From the NCBI GenBank assembly GCA_026392155.1, contig JAPLCP010000177.1, forward strand, positions 1-46,305: a stretch of DNA of 46,305 bases. The letters are read 5' to 3'. Positions 8,001 to 14,633 of this stretch are shown piece by piece; within the stretch, counting starts at the first letter, position 1; each line of letters starts with the position of its first letter. The notes under the pieces were generated by a model. The model was not told the origin of the DNA. It ran no database searches and saw only the letters and a list, made by a program, of their open reading frames with translations. The translations under genes and the position numbers were made by a program. The stretch comes from Armatimonadota bacterium (lineage in GTDB: Bacteria > Armatimonadota > Armatimonadia > Armatimonadales > Armatimonadaceae).

Positions 8001-10504
8001 GGGGTTGGATAGGGCTTGTCGCCGTGGAGGTTGTGCCAAAGCACGCGGTTGAGCGTGTTGAAGTCCGCGGCGTCCATCTCGCTCCAGTCGAGCGATGCAG
8101 AGAGGTCGTACCACTTTTGCTCCGACGGAGCGAGAGCGGCACGCGGCGCGTTCATGTCGTCGAGTTTGATGCGATTCGGCAGGTGGATATAGGGCGAGTA
8201 GTTGGGCGTGTCGGTGAAGCAGGCGGCCATGGGCGGCGTGTTGGCGTCGAACTTGTTCATCGGATCGAGGCCCAGCATCTTCTCAATGGTCGAGAGCATG
8301 GTCACCGTGGTGTAGAAGTTCGAGTCCACAAAGCCGCGCTTGACATAGGGCGAGTAGCAGGCAAAGACCGTCCGGTGGCCATCGACGTGGTCTGGCCCGG
8401 CTTGGGCATCGTCCTCGATCACAAAGATTGCGGTGTTCTTCCACTGCGGCGACTTGCTCACGGCCTCGACAATTCGCCCGAGCGCTAAGTCATTGTCGGC
8501 GACCATGCTCTTGGGCTTGGGGTACTCCGCAGAGAGCCCTTCCGTGTGATCTGATGGGAGCGAGAGTACCATCAAATTAGGCACCGTGTTGGCCTTACTG
8601 AACTTGGTGTACTCTTCGATAAAGATATCCGCCTTGACCTGGTCGCTCTGGAGCAGAGGCCAGTAAAGATAAGTGGGGTGGGCTAGTTTCTTAACATTGT
8701 GGACGCGTGGCACGGACTTGTAAGTAAACTTGTTGGTCCCCCGCGCCTGCCAGACCTCCAGCCAGTCCTTGGGTTTCGGCGTGATAATATTGCTGCCATC
8801 GTCGCAGAACTCCCCATAGATACGCACCGTCTTCTTTTTCTTCAGCGCCGCGTCCCAGAGCGCCCCCGATGATGCCACGCCCATCGGATCGTCACCATCG
8901 TCGGGGTAGGTGCGATAGCCGGTGTACATGTGCTCTAGGTAGTCGTTGGCCATCGCCGTATCGGTCCAGTTATGCCCATCGGCGGAGTTGGTGCCGCTGA
9001 CATAGCCATTGTCAAAGAGCGTAAAGCTTCGGGCGAGTGCGTGGTGATTGGGAGTCACTTCCTCCCCTAGGCCACAGAGCTTCGCGTCCCCATTGCCCTC
9101 CTTCATATCGCCGAAGACCTCGTCGTAGGTGCGGTTCTCTTTGATGATGTAGAGCACGTGCTTAATCTCGCCGTTGAAAACTTTGAGCTTCGGCGTGACA
9201 CGTGGCGCGTCCCAGTGATTGAGCTGCGCGACCTTGGCCGTGGCCGCCTTCAGATCAGAGCTGCGGTCAATCACCGAGATGCTTCCCTGGAAGTCATGCG
9301 CATTGCCCGGCTGCCCCAGCACCGTGCGTCGCACCGAGCCATTGCCCTTGGTGTTGAGGGCGAAAATACGCCCTCCTCCCCCAGCCCCCGGGTACCCTCT
9401 GGGTGCCAATCCTGGGAGGAGGGGAGAGGTGGGGGGAATGGCGAGGGCCATCGGGTAGTAGCCTGTGGGCCGGTAGCCCAGCACTTTTCCGGTCGCCGCA
9501 TCCACCTCCGCGACGGCATTGTCTCCGCCACACGCAACAAGCATCACCTTCCCTCCTCCCAGGATTGGGAGGAGGGCTAGGGAGGAGGGCATTGAGCCGA
9601 GCAACCGATTCTTGCCCCAGGTCAGCGGCCAGGTCGCCGTCACGGACTTCTGAGTCAGGTCAATCACGCTGAGACTGTCACTGGCGGCGTTGGCGACAAA
9701 GGCTCGATTGCCGTCGATCAGAAGCGCCGTGGGGTGCAGACCGACAGGGAGCTGGGTGGTGGTGCCACTGCCGCGCTCGATTATACTTACGCTACCCGTG
9801 GCAGTAAAGCCGCGCGGGTCACTGACGAGCCAGGCTCCATTGGACTCGGCACGCTCGCCGTTTTCCAGCGCATCCTCATCGGTAACGGGCCGTCCGCCCC
9901 AGTTGCTGGCAATCAGGGTTTTCTCATCGGGTGAGAGTGCGACGGTGAAGGGAAGTTTTTGGGTAGGTAATGTCCGGGTGGCCGTGCCGCTGGCAATGTC
10001 CAGCTCGGCGATGCAGTCGCGATCCATTAACGCCACAAAGAGCGTCTTGCCATCGCGTGTCAGGCACATTCCGCCGGGTCTAGGATTCCCCTTGCCGCCA
10101 AACTCCAGCTTGCGCCCCGCCGTCAGCTTCCCGTTTTCGTAGAGGCATTCTTGAACCACACCATTGCTCACACTAGCAAAGAGGCGCGTGCCATCGGGTG
10201 TCCAGAGCAGGCCATGAAAGCCCGCACCAGCGCCCAGCGGCACATCCGTGCCAGAGATCACGCCTGTTTCCGTCGCGAGAAAGACTTTATTCTGGCCCAG
10301 CACCGCCAGCGTCTTGCCGTCCGGATGGAGTGCGATGTCTACGGGACGGCCCTCAAAGGCAATCGTCCCCGGCTCGATGGTCTGCCCCGACGAGACAACA
10401 AACTGACCATTGGCCTGCTTTCCGAGCTTGCGGGTCTGGCTTGCCTGGAGCGTAAAGCCAACAGCCGCAACCCCCAACACTGCGGCGAGAAGAATTCTTT
10501 TCAT
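7997..10504 (-). CDS. Exported beta-propeller and phosphoesterase fusion
   Basis: The 835 residues start with a signal peptide (MKRILLAAVLGVAAVGFTLQA). An N-terminal YVTN/NHL-type beta-propeller follows (about 30-430, repeats such as PVDIALHPDGKTLAVLG and PTALLIDGNRAFVAN). The C-terminal half (about 460-830) is an alkaline-phosphatase-superfamily phosphoesterase: VLYIIKENRTYDEVFGDM, SADGHNWTDTAMANDY, FVIEDDAQAGPDHVDGHR. The metal-binding Asp/His residues appear present. Substrates of this fusion family are unknown. The ATG at 10504 is chosen because the signal peptide starts there and TATAAT sits 7 nt ahead. Two CCCTCCTCCC-type repeats lie in frame inside the propeller and encode Gly/Pro-rich loops near residues 305-318 and 356-378. 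Confidence 0.85.
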   Translation of the reverse strand: MKRILLAAVLGVAAVGFTLQASQTRKLGKQANGQFVVSSGQTIEPGTIAFEGRPVDIALHPDGKTLAVLGQNKVFLATETGVISGTDVPLGAGAGFHGLLWTPDGTRLFASVSNGVVQECLYENGKLTAGRKLEFGGKGNPRPGGMCLTRDGKTLFVALMDRDCIAELDIASGTATRTLPTQKLPFTVALSPDEKTLIASNWGGRPVTDEDALENGERAESNGAWLVSDPRGFTATGSVSIIERGSGTTTQLPVGLHPTALLIDGNRAFVANAASDSLSVIDLTQKSVTATWPLTWGKNRLLGSMPSSLALLPILGGGKVMLVACGGDNAVAEVDAATGKVLGYRPTGYYPMALAIPPTSPLLPGLAPRGYPGAGGGGRIFALNTKGNGSVRRTVLGQPGNAHDFQGSISVIDRSSDLKAATAKVAQLNHWDAPRVTPKLKVFNGEIKHVLYIIKENRTYDEVFGDMKEGNGDAKLCGLGEEVTPNHHALARSFTLFDNGYVSGTNSADGHNWTDTAMANDYLEHMYTGYRTYPDDGDDPMGVASSGALWDAALKKKKTVRIYGEFCDDGSNIITPKPKDWLEVWQARGTNKFTYKSVPRVHNVKKLAHPTYLYWPLLQSDQVKADIFIEEYTKFSKANTVPNLMVLSLPSDHTEGLSAEYPKPKSMVADNDLALGRIVEAVSKSPQWKNTAIFVIEDDAQAGPDHVDGHRTVFACYSPYVKRGFVDSNFYTTVTMLSTIEKMLGLDPMNKFDANTPPMAACFTDTPNYSPYIHLPNRIKLDDMNAPRAALAPSEQKWYDLSASLDWSEMDAADFNTLNRVLWHNLHGDKPYPTP
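9371..9436. repeat. CCCTCCTCCC-family element A, inside a coding sequence
   Basis: This runs from CCCTCCTCCCCCAGCCCCC to a purine-rich GGGAGGAGGGGAGAGG arm. It strongly resembles element D at 41853. It is in frame and codes for a Pro/Leu/Gly loop of the phosphoesterase protein's propeller domain. Confidence 0.65.
9551..9590. repeat. CCCTCCTCCC-family element B, inside a coding sequence
   Basis: A perfect 10-bp inverted repeat, CCCTCCTCCC (9551-9560) and GGGAGGAGGG (9567-9576), has a 6-nt loop and is followed by another GGGAGGAGGG. It lies in frame in the same propeller domain as element A. Confidence 0.65.
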
Positions 10505-10511
10505 GCCCGAA

Positions 10512-10517
10512 ATTATA
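10512..10517 (-). promoter_or_regulatory. Candidate leaderless -10 for the phosphoesterase
   Basis: A consensus TATAAT on the minus strand lies 7 nt before the ATG at 10504. No ribosome binding site separates them, so transcription would begin at or next to the start codon. The hexamer lies between the histidine kinase stop and this gene. Confidence 0.6.
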
Positions 10518-10533
10518 CCGGGTAGCACTCCCC

Positions 10534-12000
10534 TTATGGGTTAAGAGTTACCGTCACGGTAGTTCCTTCCCCGAGGACACTCTGAATCTCCAGCGTGCCG
10601 CCGAGTGCCGCCGTAATTTCTTTGCAGAGAGCGAGCCCTAGGCCGACCCCACCTTGCTCACGGGCGCGGGAGGCATCGGGGCGGTAGAACGGCTCCCCGA
10701 GGCGCTCCAAGTGCTCCGGCGCGATTCCCTCACCTGTATCGGTGACAGTGAGAGTCAGGCTTCCTGCCACACTCGCCTTGAGCATGACGTTTCCCTCAGG
10801 CGGGGTGTGACGCAGGGCATTGCTCACCAGATTCACCACGACGCGATGAAGAAGCTTGCTATCGGTGATGAATGGCTCCGGCGGGACATCGAGCACCACG
10901 ATTGCGTGCGGCGTGCTCTGTCCCGCCTCAGCGGCCTGCGCAGCCTCACTGAGCACCTCTTGTAGCGAGAGACTTTCTCTCTGTACCGGCAGGCTACCGT
11001 TCTCAGCACGCGCCAACAGCAAGAGATCTGAGACGAGTGTGTTAGCCCGATCCACGGTTTTATCCGTGCGGAAGAGTGCACGTCGCTGGCGCTCCGTGAG
11101 GGGATCGTCGTTTTCGAGTAAGAAGCTAGAGGCGGCTTTAATGACCGCGAGGGGCGTGCGAAGCTCGTGGCTCGCATCAGCGGTGAAGCGTTTCTGGCGC
11201 GTGAAAGCCGCCTCCATCCGCGAGAGCATCGCATTAAGAACCGTGACAAGCTGATCGAAAGTATCGTTGCCCCCGGGTTGCGGCAGGCGCAGCTCTAGGT
11301 TACTAGGCTGAAGCGCTGCCGCAGCTCGCGTGAGCTTGCGGATCGGGGCGAAGGCGATATCGGTGAGGAGTGCGCCCAGCAGGCCCATCAATAGGCCCAC
11401 GGGAAGGATCAGTACGGTGAGTGCTTGTTGAATTTCACGAAGAGCAGCATCGGTCTGCTCCAGGCTAGCGGCTGTCTGGAAGATACAGTCGGGCTGGCGT
11501 ATCGAGAAAACCCGGATCGCCTTACCGTCTTTGTCAAGCTCCTGCCGAAGATCGGTTCCCCGCTCTCGTGCCGCCGCTGCGCCTGCAACCGACCAAGGCG
11601 GCTCCGTCGGATTCGATGCCTGCCTCTCCAGCGGAATTCGACGTGGCTTGAGCAGTGCCGTCGTGCCAAAACGTATAACATCAGGGCCACCACCCGGCCC
11701 TCGCCCTCGGCCAAGATCAAAGCCACGGCCAAGATCAAAGCCACGGCCAAGATCAAAGCCTCTCCCAAAGTCAAAACCGCCACGCCCGCGCCCCCCACGA
11801 TCGCCAAATCCATCGCGGGGAAAGCCCGGCGGCGGCCCGTGGTGGAGCATAGCCTCTGCTTGTGACTTCACCGCGCGATCCACGGCGTTGTAGAGCACCG
11901 TGCGAATGCGGCTCTGCGCCAGGACAACCAGTGCGACCAGAGCAAGGCCACTAAGAAGGCCGTTGAGCAGCCGTGCACGCCACGTCATAGAGAGCTTCAT
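10534..12000 (-). CDS. Sensor histidine kinase with glycine-rich periplasmic loop
   Basis: The 488 residues contain TM1 (about 11-28), an extracytoplasmic domain (29-191), TM2 (about 192-214), a HAMP region (about 215-265), HisKA with phospho-acceptor His278 (FTADASHELRTPLAVI) and HATPase (N-box VVNLVSNALRHTPPEG, G-boxes DTGEGI and GGVGLGLALCKEI). The unusual part is residues 61-106 of the sensor domain, which are almost entirely Gly, Arg, Asp and Phe and include three copies of GRGFDL. The gene overlaps the response regulator stop by 4 bp. With the divergent glycine-rich protein it looks like an envelope-sensing system; the signal is not known. Confidence 0.93.
   Translation of the reverse strand: MKLSMTWRARLLNGLLSGLALVALVVLAQSRIRTVLYNAVDRAVKSQAEAMLHHGPPPGFPRDGFGDRGGRGRGGFDFGRGFDLGRGFDLGRGFDLGRGRGPGGGPDVIRFGTTALLKPRRIPLERQASNPTEPPWSVAGAAAARERGTDLRQELDKDGKAIRVFSIRQPDCIFQTAASLEQTDAALREIQQALTVLILPVGLLMGLLGALLTDIAFAPIRKLTRAAAALQPSNLELRLPQPGGNDTFDQLVTVLNAMLSRMEAAFTRQKRFTADASHELRTPLAVIKAASSFLLENDDPLTERQRRALFRTDKTVDRANTLVSDLLLLARAENGSLPVQRESLSLQEVLSEAAQAAEAGQSTPHAIVVLDVPPEPFITDSKLLHRVVVNLVSNALRHTPPEGNVMLKASVAGSLTLTVTDTGEGIAPEHLERLGEPFYRPDASRAREQGGVGLGLALCKEITAALGGTLEIQSVLGEGTTVTVTLNP
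11711..11764. repeat. 18-bp tandem repeat in the sensor loop of the histidine kinase
   Basis: Two identical 18-bp units (CCAAGATCAAAGCCACGG) at 11711-11728 and 11729-11746 are followed by a third at 11747-11764 that differs only in its last four bases. A degenerate unit follows. Each unit encodes six residues (GRGFDL), so copy-number change keeps the frame. Confidence 0.85.
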
Positions 12001-12692
12001 AGAGATCCACTGCCCTCCGGCTCCCGCAGAACATAGCCCATCCCATAGACCGTGTGAAAGAGCCGAGCACTCTCGGTGCGGTCGCTATCGAGCTTGCGAC
12101 GGAGCGAGACCATGTGAACATCAATCGTGTTAGAGCCCACTTCCGCATCGCCTCCCCAGATCGCCCGTAGCGCCTCTTTGCTCACCACATGACCCACACG
12201 CGCCGCCAGTGCCTCTAAAAGATCAAACTCACGCCGGGTGAGCGAGACCGCCTTGCCGCTCCGCGTCACTTCATGGAGATCCGTGTCTATCACCAGATCG
12301 GCCACTTGGATCGTGCGGCGACGCTGGAGCCGCTCTCGCCGCAGGAGCGCAGCGATGCGTGCCTTCAGCTCAGGAAAGGCAAAGGGCTTGGTCAGATAGT
12401 CATCCGCGCCCAGCTCCAGCCCGCGGACTTTTTCCGCCACTTCATCCAATGCCGTCAGCATCAAAATGGGGGTCGGATCGCGCCGATCACGCAGGCGGCG
12501 GCAGAGGCTCCAGCCGTCCATTCCCGGCAGCATCAAGTCAAGAAGAATCACGGCCCAGCCGCCCTCACACGCACGCTCAAAGCCCTCCGCGCCACTACGA
12601 CACCAGGTTATCTCATGCCGGGCAGCTTCCAGCCCCTCGACGATCATCTCGCCAAGTAGCTCTTCGTCCTCGATTAGGAGCAATCGTGCCAT
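11997..12692 (-). CDS. OmpR/PhoB-family response regulator
   Basis: The 231 residues contain a receiver domain (1-120; acidic pocket Glu8/Asp9, phospho-acceptor Asp52 in LLDLMLPGMDG, Lys102 in DYLTKPF) and a C-terminal winged-helix DNA-binding domain (about 130-225; LTRREFDLLEALAAR, TIDVHMVSLRRKLD, TVYGMGYVL). It is phosphorylated by the kinase encoded just downstream. The start at 12692 (MARLLLIEDE) is preferred to 12701 because it matches the family N-terminus and lies 7 nt after TACAAT. Its likely operator is the nested palindrome with 11-bp-spaced repeats in the divergent promoter region. Confidence 0.95.
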   Translation of the reverse strand: MARLLLIEDEELLGEMIVEGLEAARHEITWCRSGAEGFERACEGGWAVILLDLMLPGMDGWSLCRRLRDRRDPTPILMLTALDEVAEKVRGLELGADDYLTKPFAFPELKARIAALLRRERLQRRRTIQVADLVIDTDLHEVTRSGKAVSLTRREFDLLEALAARVGHVVSKEALRAIWGGDAEVGSNTIDVHMVSLRRKLDSDRTESARLFHTVYGMGYVLREPEGSGSL

Positions 12693-12699
12693 AAGAGCC

Positions 12700-12705
12700 A
12701 TTGTA
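12700..12705 (-). promoter_or_regulatory. Candidate leaderless -10 for the response regulator
   Basis: TACAAT on the minus strand lies 7 nt before the ATG at 12692, with no ribosome binding site between. The 12711-12769 palindrome begins 5 bp upstream of it. Confidence 0.5.
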
Positions 12706-12710
12706 GCGGC

Positions 12711-12769
12711 AAACCGTGAAGCAAACCTGAAGAAAATTCGGCGGAATTTTCACTATTGCTTCACGGTTT
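12711..12769. promoter_or_regulatory. Nested palindromic operator between response regulator and glycine-rich gene
   Basis: The outer arms are a perfect 14-bp inverted repeat (AAACCGTGAAGCAA at 12711-12724, complement at 12756-12769). Inside lies a second perfect 8-bp inverted repeat (GAAAATTC at 12732-12739, complement at 12744-12751). The left arm also carries CGTGAAG and CCTGAAG spaced 11 bp apart, the pattern used by OmpR/PhoB dimers. It sits between two divergent promoters, so it probably binds the neighbouring regulator and couples both directions. Confidence 0.65.
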
Positions 12770-12774
12770 AGCCT

Positions 12775-12780
12775 TACTAT
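12775..12780 (+). promoter_or_regulatory. Candidate -10 for the glycine-rich protein gene
   Basis: TACTAT lies immediately downstream of the palindrome. The -35 position would fall on the palindrome's right arm, as at promoters activated by PhoB-type regulators. A classical AGGAGA follows before the ATG at 12803. Confidence 0.45.
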
Positions 12781-12802
12781 GAGGGACAGGAGAACTGAAA
12801 AG

Positions 12803-13654
12803 ATGAACCGATTGGCTTTAACGTTTGTGGCATTGATGGTAGGTGGCGCTGCACTGGCACAGCCGCCTCAAGGTGGCGAACAAGGCGGTGGCTTTGGGGG
12901 CCGTGGCGGTGGCCGCGGCGGACGTGGTGGTGGCCAGGGTGGGCCGGGAGGCGGCTTTGGCGGCCAGGGGGGAGGCTTCCCTGGTGGGGGTGGTTTCGGC
13001 GGGATGATGGGAGGAATGATGGGCGGTATGGGCGGCCCTGGCGGGATGATGGGGATGATGGGGATGAACCGTGAGATTAGCGCAGCCAATGTCGCGCTTC
13101 GGATCATGGCGCTCTACCTGAGCCTGACCGATGCTCAATCCGGCAAAATTGCGCTCATTCGTGAGGAATCCCAAGACGCCATGCGTCCTCAGATGCCCCC
13201 GCGCCGTCCTCAGCAAGACCCCAATGCTGACCCCAATGCGGCCCAAAATGCTCAAGGTGGCGGTCGCCCCGATATGCAAGCCATGATGCAGGAGATGCAG
13301 GCTGCGATGCAGGAGATGCAAGCGAATATAGCCAAGGCGGAGCGTAAGGCAACAACAGACACCGATGCCGTGCTGAGCGAAGCGCAGCGCACCCGCTTGA
13401 AGCTGCTGATCAAGGCACTAAAAGGTCTGCAAGAGGCGGGGATTCGCCCTGAGGCAACTCTGAAGCTCATGCTCAATGAAGACCAGCTCACCAAGCTCGC
13501 TCAAGGTCGAAAGCCTGAGAGTGTGCTAAGCACCGAGCAGCAGACGATTGCGAAAGGCTACACAATGCCTATGGGCCGTGGTGGTCAGGGTGGCCCTGGG
13601 GGCGGCTTTGGCGGACGCGGCGGTGGCCAAGGGGGGCCGGGCGGCGGCGGTTAG
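12803..13654 (+). CDS. Exported Gly/Met-rich protein with Spy/CpxP-like LxxxQ motifs
   Basis: This 283-residue protein starts with a Sec signal peptide (MNRLALTFVALMVGGAALAQ). Residues 24-67 are Gly-rich (GGRGGG repeats), 68-88 Gly/Met-rich (GGMMGGMMGGMGG), 90-250 a helical core and 255-283 a second Gly-rich tail. The helical core contains LTDAQ (108-112), LSEAQ (191-195), LNEDQ (224-228) and LSTEQ (242-246), resembling the LTxxQ motif of the periplasmic chaperones Spy and CpxP, plus a Met/Gln-rich repeat (MQEMQAAMQEMQ). AGGAGA lies 9 nt before the ATG. It is divergent from a two-component system whose kinase also has a Gly-rich sensor loop, so a role as the target or feedback partner of that system is inferred. 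No family is certain. Confidence 0.8.
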   Translation: MNRLALTFVALMVGGAALAQPPQGGEQGGGFGGRGGGRGGRGGGQGGPGGGFGGQGGGFPGGGGFGGMMGGMMGGMGGPGGMMGMMGMNREISAANVALRIMALYLSLTDAQSGKIALIREESQDAMRPQMPPRRPQQDPNADPNAAQNAQGGGRPDMQAMMQEMQAAMQEMQANIAKAERKATTDTDAVLSEAQRTRLKLLIKALKGLQEAGIRPEATLKLMLNEDQLTKLAQGRKPESVLSTEQQTIAKGYTMPMGRGGQGGPGGGFGGRGGGQGGPGGGG

Positions 13655-13676
13655 CCTGCGCCTTGATTGCAGAGAG

Positions 13677-13716
13677 TCTCCCTCGTGAAAGAAAAATCAC
13701 GAGGGAGATTTTTTTT
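13677..13716 (+). terminator. Rho-independent terminator after the glycine-rich protein gene
   Basis: A perfect 12-bp stem (TCTCCCTCGTGA at 13677-13688 with its complement at 13697-13708) is followed by eight T. Confidence 0.95.
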
Positions 13717-13784
13717 GAAGGCAGAGAACTTTAGAGGAACCTAACCTCAGGATAGGAATCCACAGTAGGTAGAAAAGGGAAAAG

Positions 13785-14323
13785 ATGAGATTATTAGAAC
13801 TAACAAAATCACGCAAAGTCGGCATTCTGGCGCTTTCAGCAACGACTTGGCTGGCACTGCATGGCTGTGGCGGCGGCAGCTCGACCACCAACCCCGACAC
13901 CTAGCCCGACACCGAATCCCACAAACCCTCTACGACCGACTTTCCAGCCTGCAAACAGCAGGAGCCAGTATCACCGCTGTGACAATTGGCCCTACGGGTG
14001 CCTGGGCCGTTGTCTACGGAGGCGCGAGCCGAGGCTACTACACCAGTGGCGTTCCCAGCACGTTCTTCAGTCGGCTCAAGCGCCTCGTTGAGGACGGCAA
14101 CAGCGTCCGCCAGCTCGCGTTAGGTACCAGCGACTCGTGGGCGATGGTTGCCAACGAGAATATCTGCTATCTCAGTGGCGTTCCTGCGGCACTGACCACT
14201 GCCGTGACCACTATCCAAATGAGCAACCTGCGCATCAATGCAATAGCACTCGGTAGGTCCGGCAGCTATGCCGTGATCTATAAAAACAACACTTGGTACG
14301 CCAGCGCCACCCGTAAAAGATAG
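13785..14323 (+). pseudogene. Broken lipoprotein with repeated propeller-like motifs
   Basis: The ATG at 13785 (AAGGGA upstream) encodes a lipoprotein signal peptide with lipobox LALHGC, then GGGSSTTNPDT and a stop at 13902. The expected Pro/Thr linker (PTPSPTPNPTNP) continues in the next frame. The domain from LYDRLSSLQTAGASI to the stop at 14323 is in the third frame, so two frameshifts separate three pieces of one protein. The domain has about three units of roughly 40 residues sharing the pattern A-L/I-G-x-x-G-S/A-W/Y-A-V/M and Y-x-S-G-V-P. I do not recognise the family. Recent gene decay or sequencing error could explain the frameshifts. Confidence 0.7.
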
Positions 14324-14331
14324 CGAAAGAA

Positions 14332-14365
14332 ACAGCGCCCCTTAACTTGCGAAAAGGGGCGCTGT
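14332..14365 (-). terminator. Terminator hairpin between convergent genes
   Basis: A perfect 12-bp stem (ACAGCGCCCCTT with AAGGGGCGCTGT) has a 10-nt loop. T-rich sequence follows it on the minus strand, so it serves mainly the minus-strand Lys/Ala-rich gene. Confidence 0.75.
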
Positions 14366-14386
14366 GGCTTCAAAAGCCGTAAGAGC

Positions 14387-14611
14387 TTACTTTTTGCCCG
14401 CAGGCTTAGCGGCGGTCTTCGCCGCAGGCTTAGCAGCCATTTTTGCTGCGGGCTTAGTAGCCTTCTTCGTTGCTGTCTTTCCGGCAGGTTTAGTAGCCAT
14501 CTTCGCCGCAGGCTTTGCAGCTGACTTACCATCGGGCTTCTGGGCAAAAGCGGAGATGCTAAGTAGCGACAGTGCGGAGAGCATTACAAGGGAGCGAAAA
14601 CTTGTTTTCAT
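14387..14611 (-). CDS. Small exported Lys/Ala-rich polycationic protein
   Basis: The 74-residue protein begins with a Sec signal peptide (MKTSFRSLVMLSALSLLSISAFA). The mature part of about 50 residues is almost only Lys, Ala, Pro, Thr and Met in repeats of the type AAKPAAKMATKPAGKTATK. It resembles histone H1-like tails in composition but is predicted to be exported. A very high positive charge suggests binding to anionic envelope polymers, nucleic acid or phospholipid headgroups. It starts 22 bp after the stop of the MprF-like gene on the same strand and is probably co-transcribed with it. No good ribosome binding site is visible. The function is unknown. Confidence 0.7.
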   Translation of the reverse strand: MKTSFRSLVMLSALSLLSISAFAQKPDGKSAAKPAAKMATKPAGKTATKKATKPAAKMAAKPAAKTAAKPAGKK

Positions 14612-14633
14612 GAGGGTATCTTTTCTGGATATT

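Noticed and set aside
11711-11764. CRISPR-like direct repeats
   Set aside because: The units are contiguous with no spacers and encode repeated residues of the kinase sensor loop.
11409-11893. Plus- and minus-strand alternative-frame ORFs over the kinase sensor loop with Lys/Arg/Pro repeats
   Set aside because: They are alternative-frame readings of the 18-bp repeats in a well-supported kinase gene. They have no start signal and no family.
13740-13770. GAGG...CCTC mini-hairpin before the broken lipoprotein as a regulator site
   Set aside because: A 4-bp stem is expected by chance.
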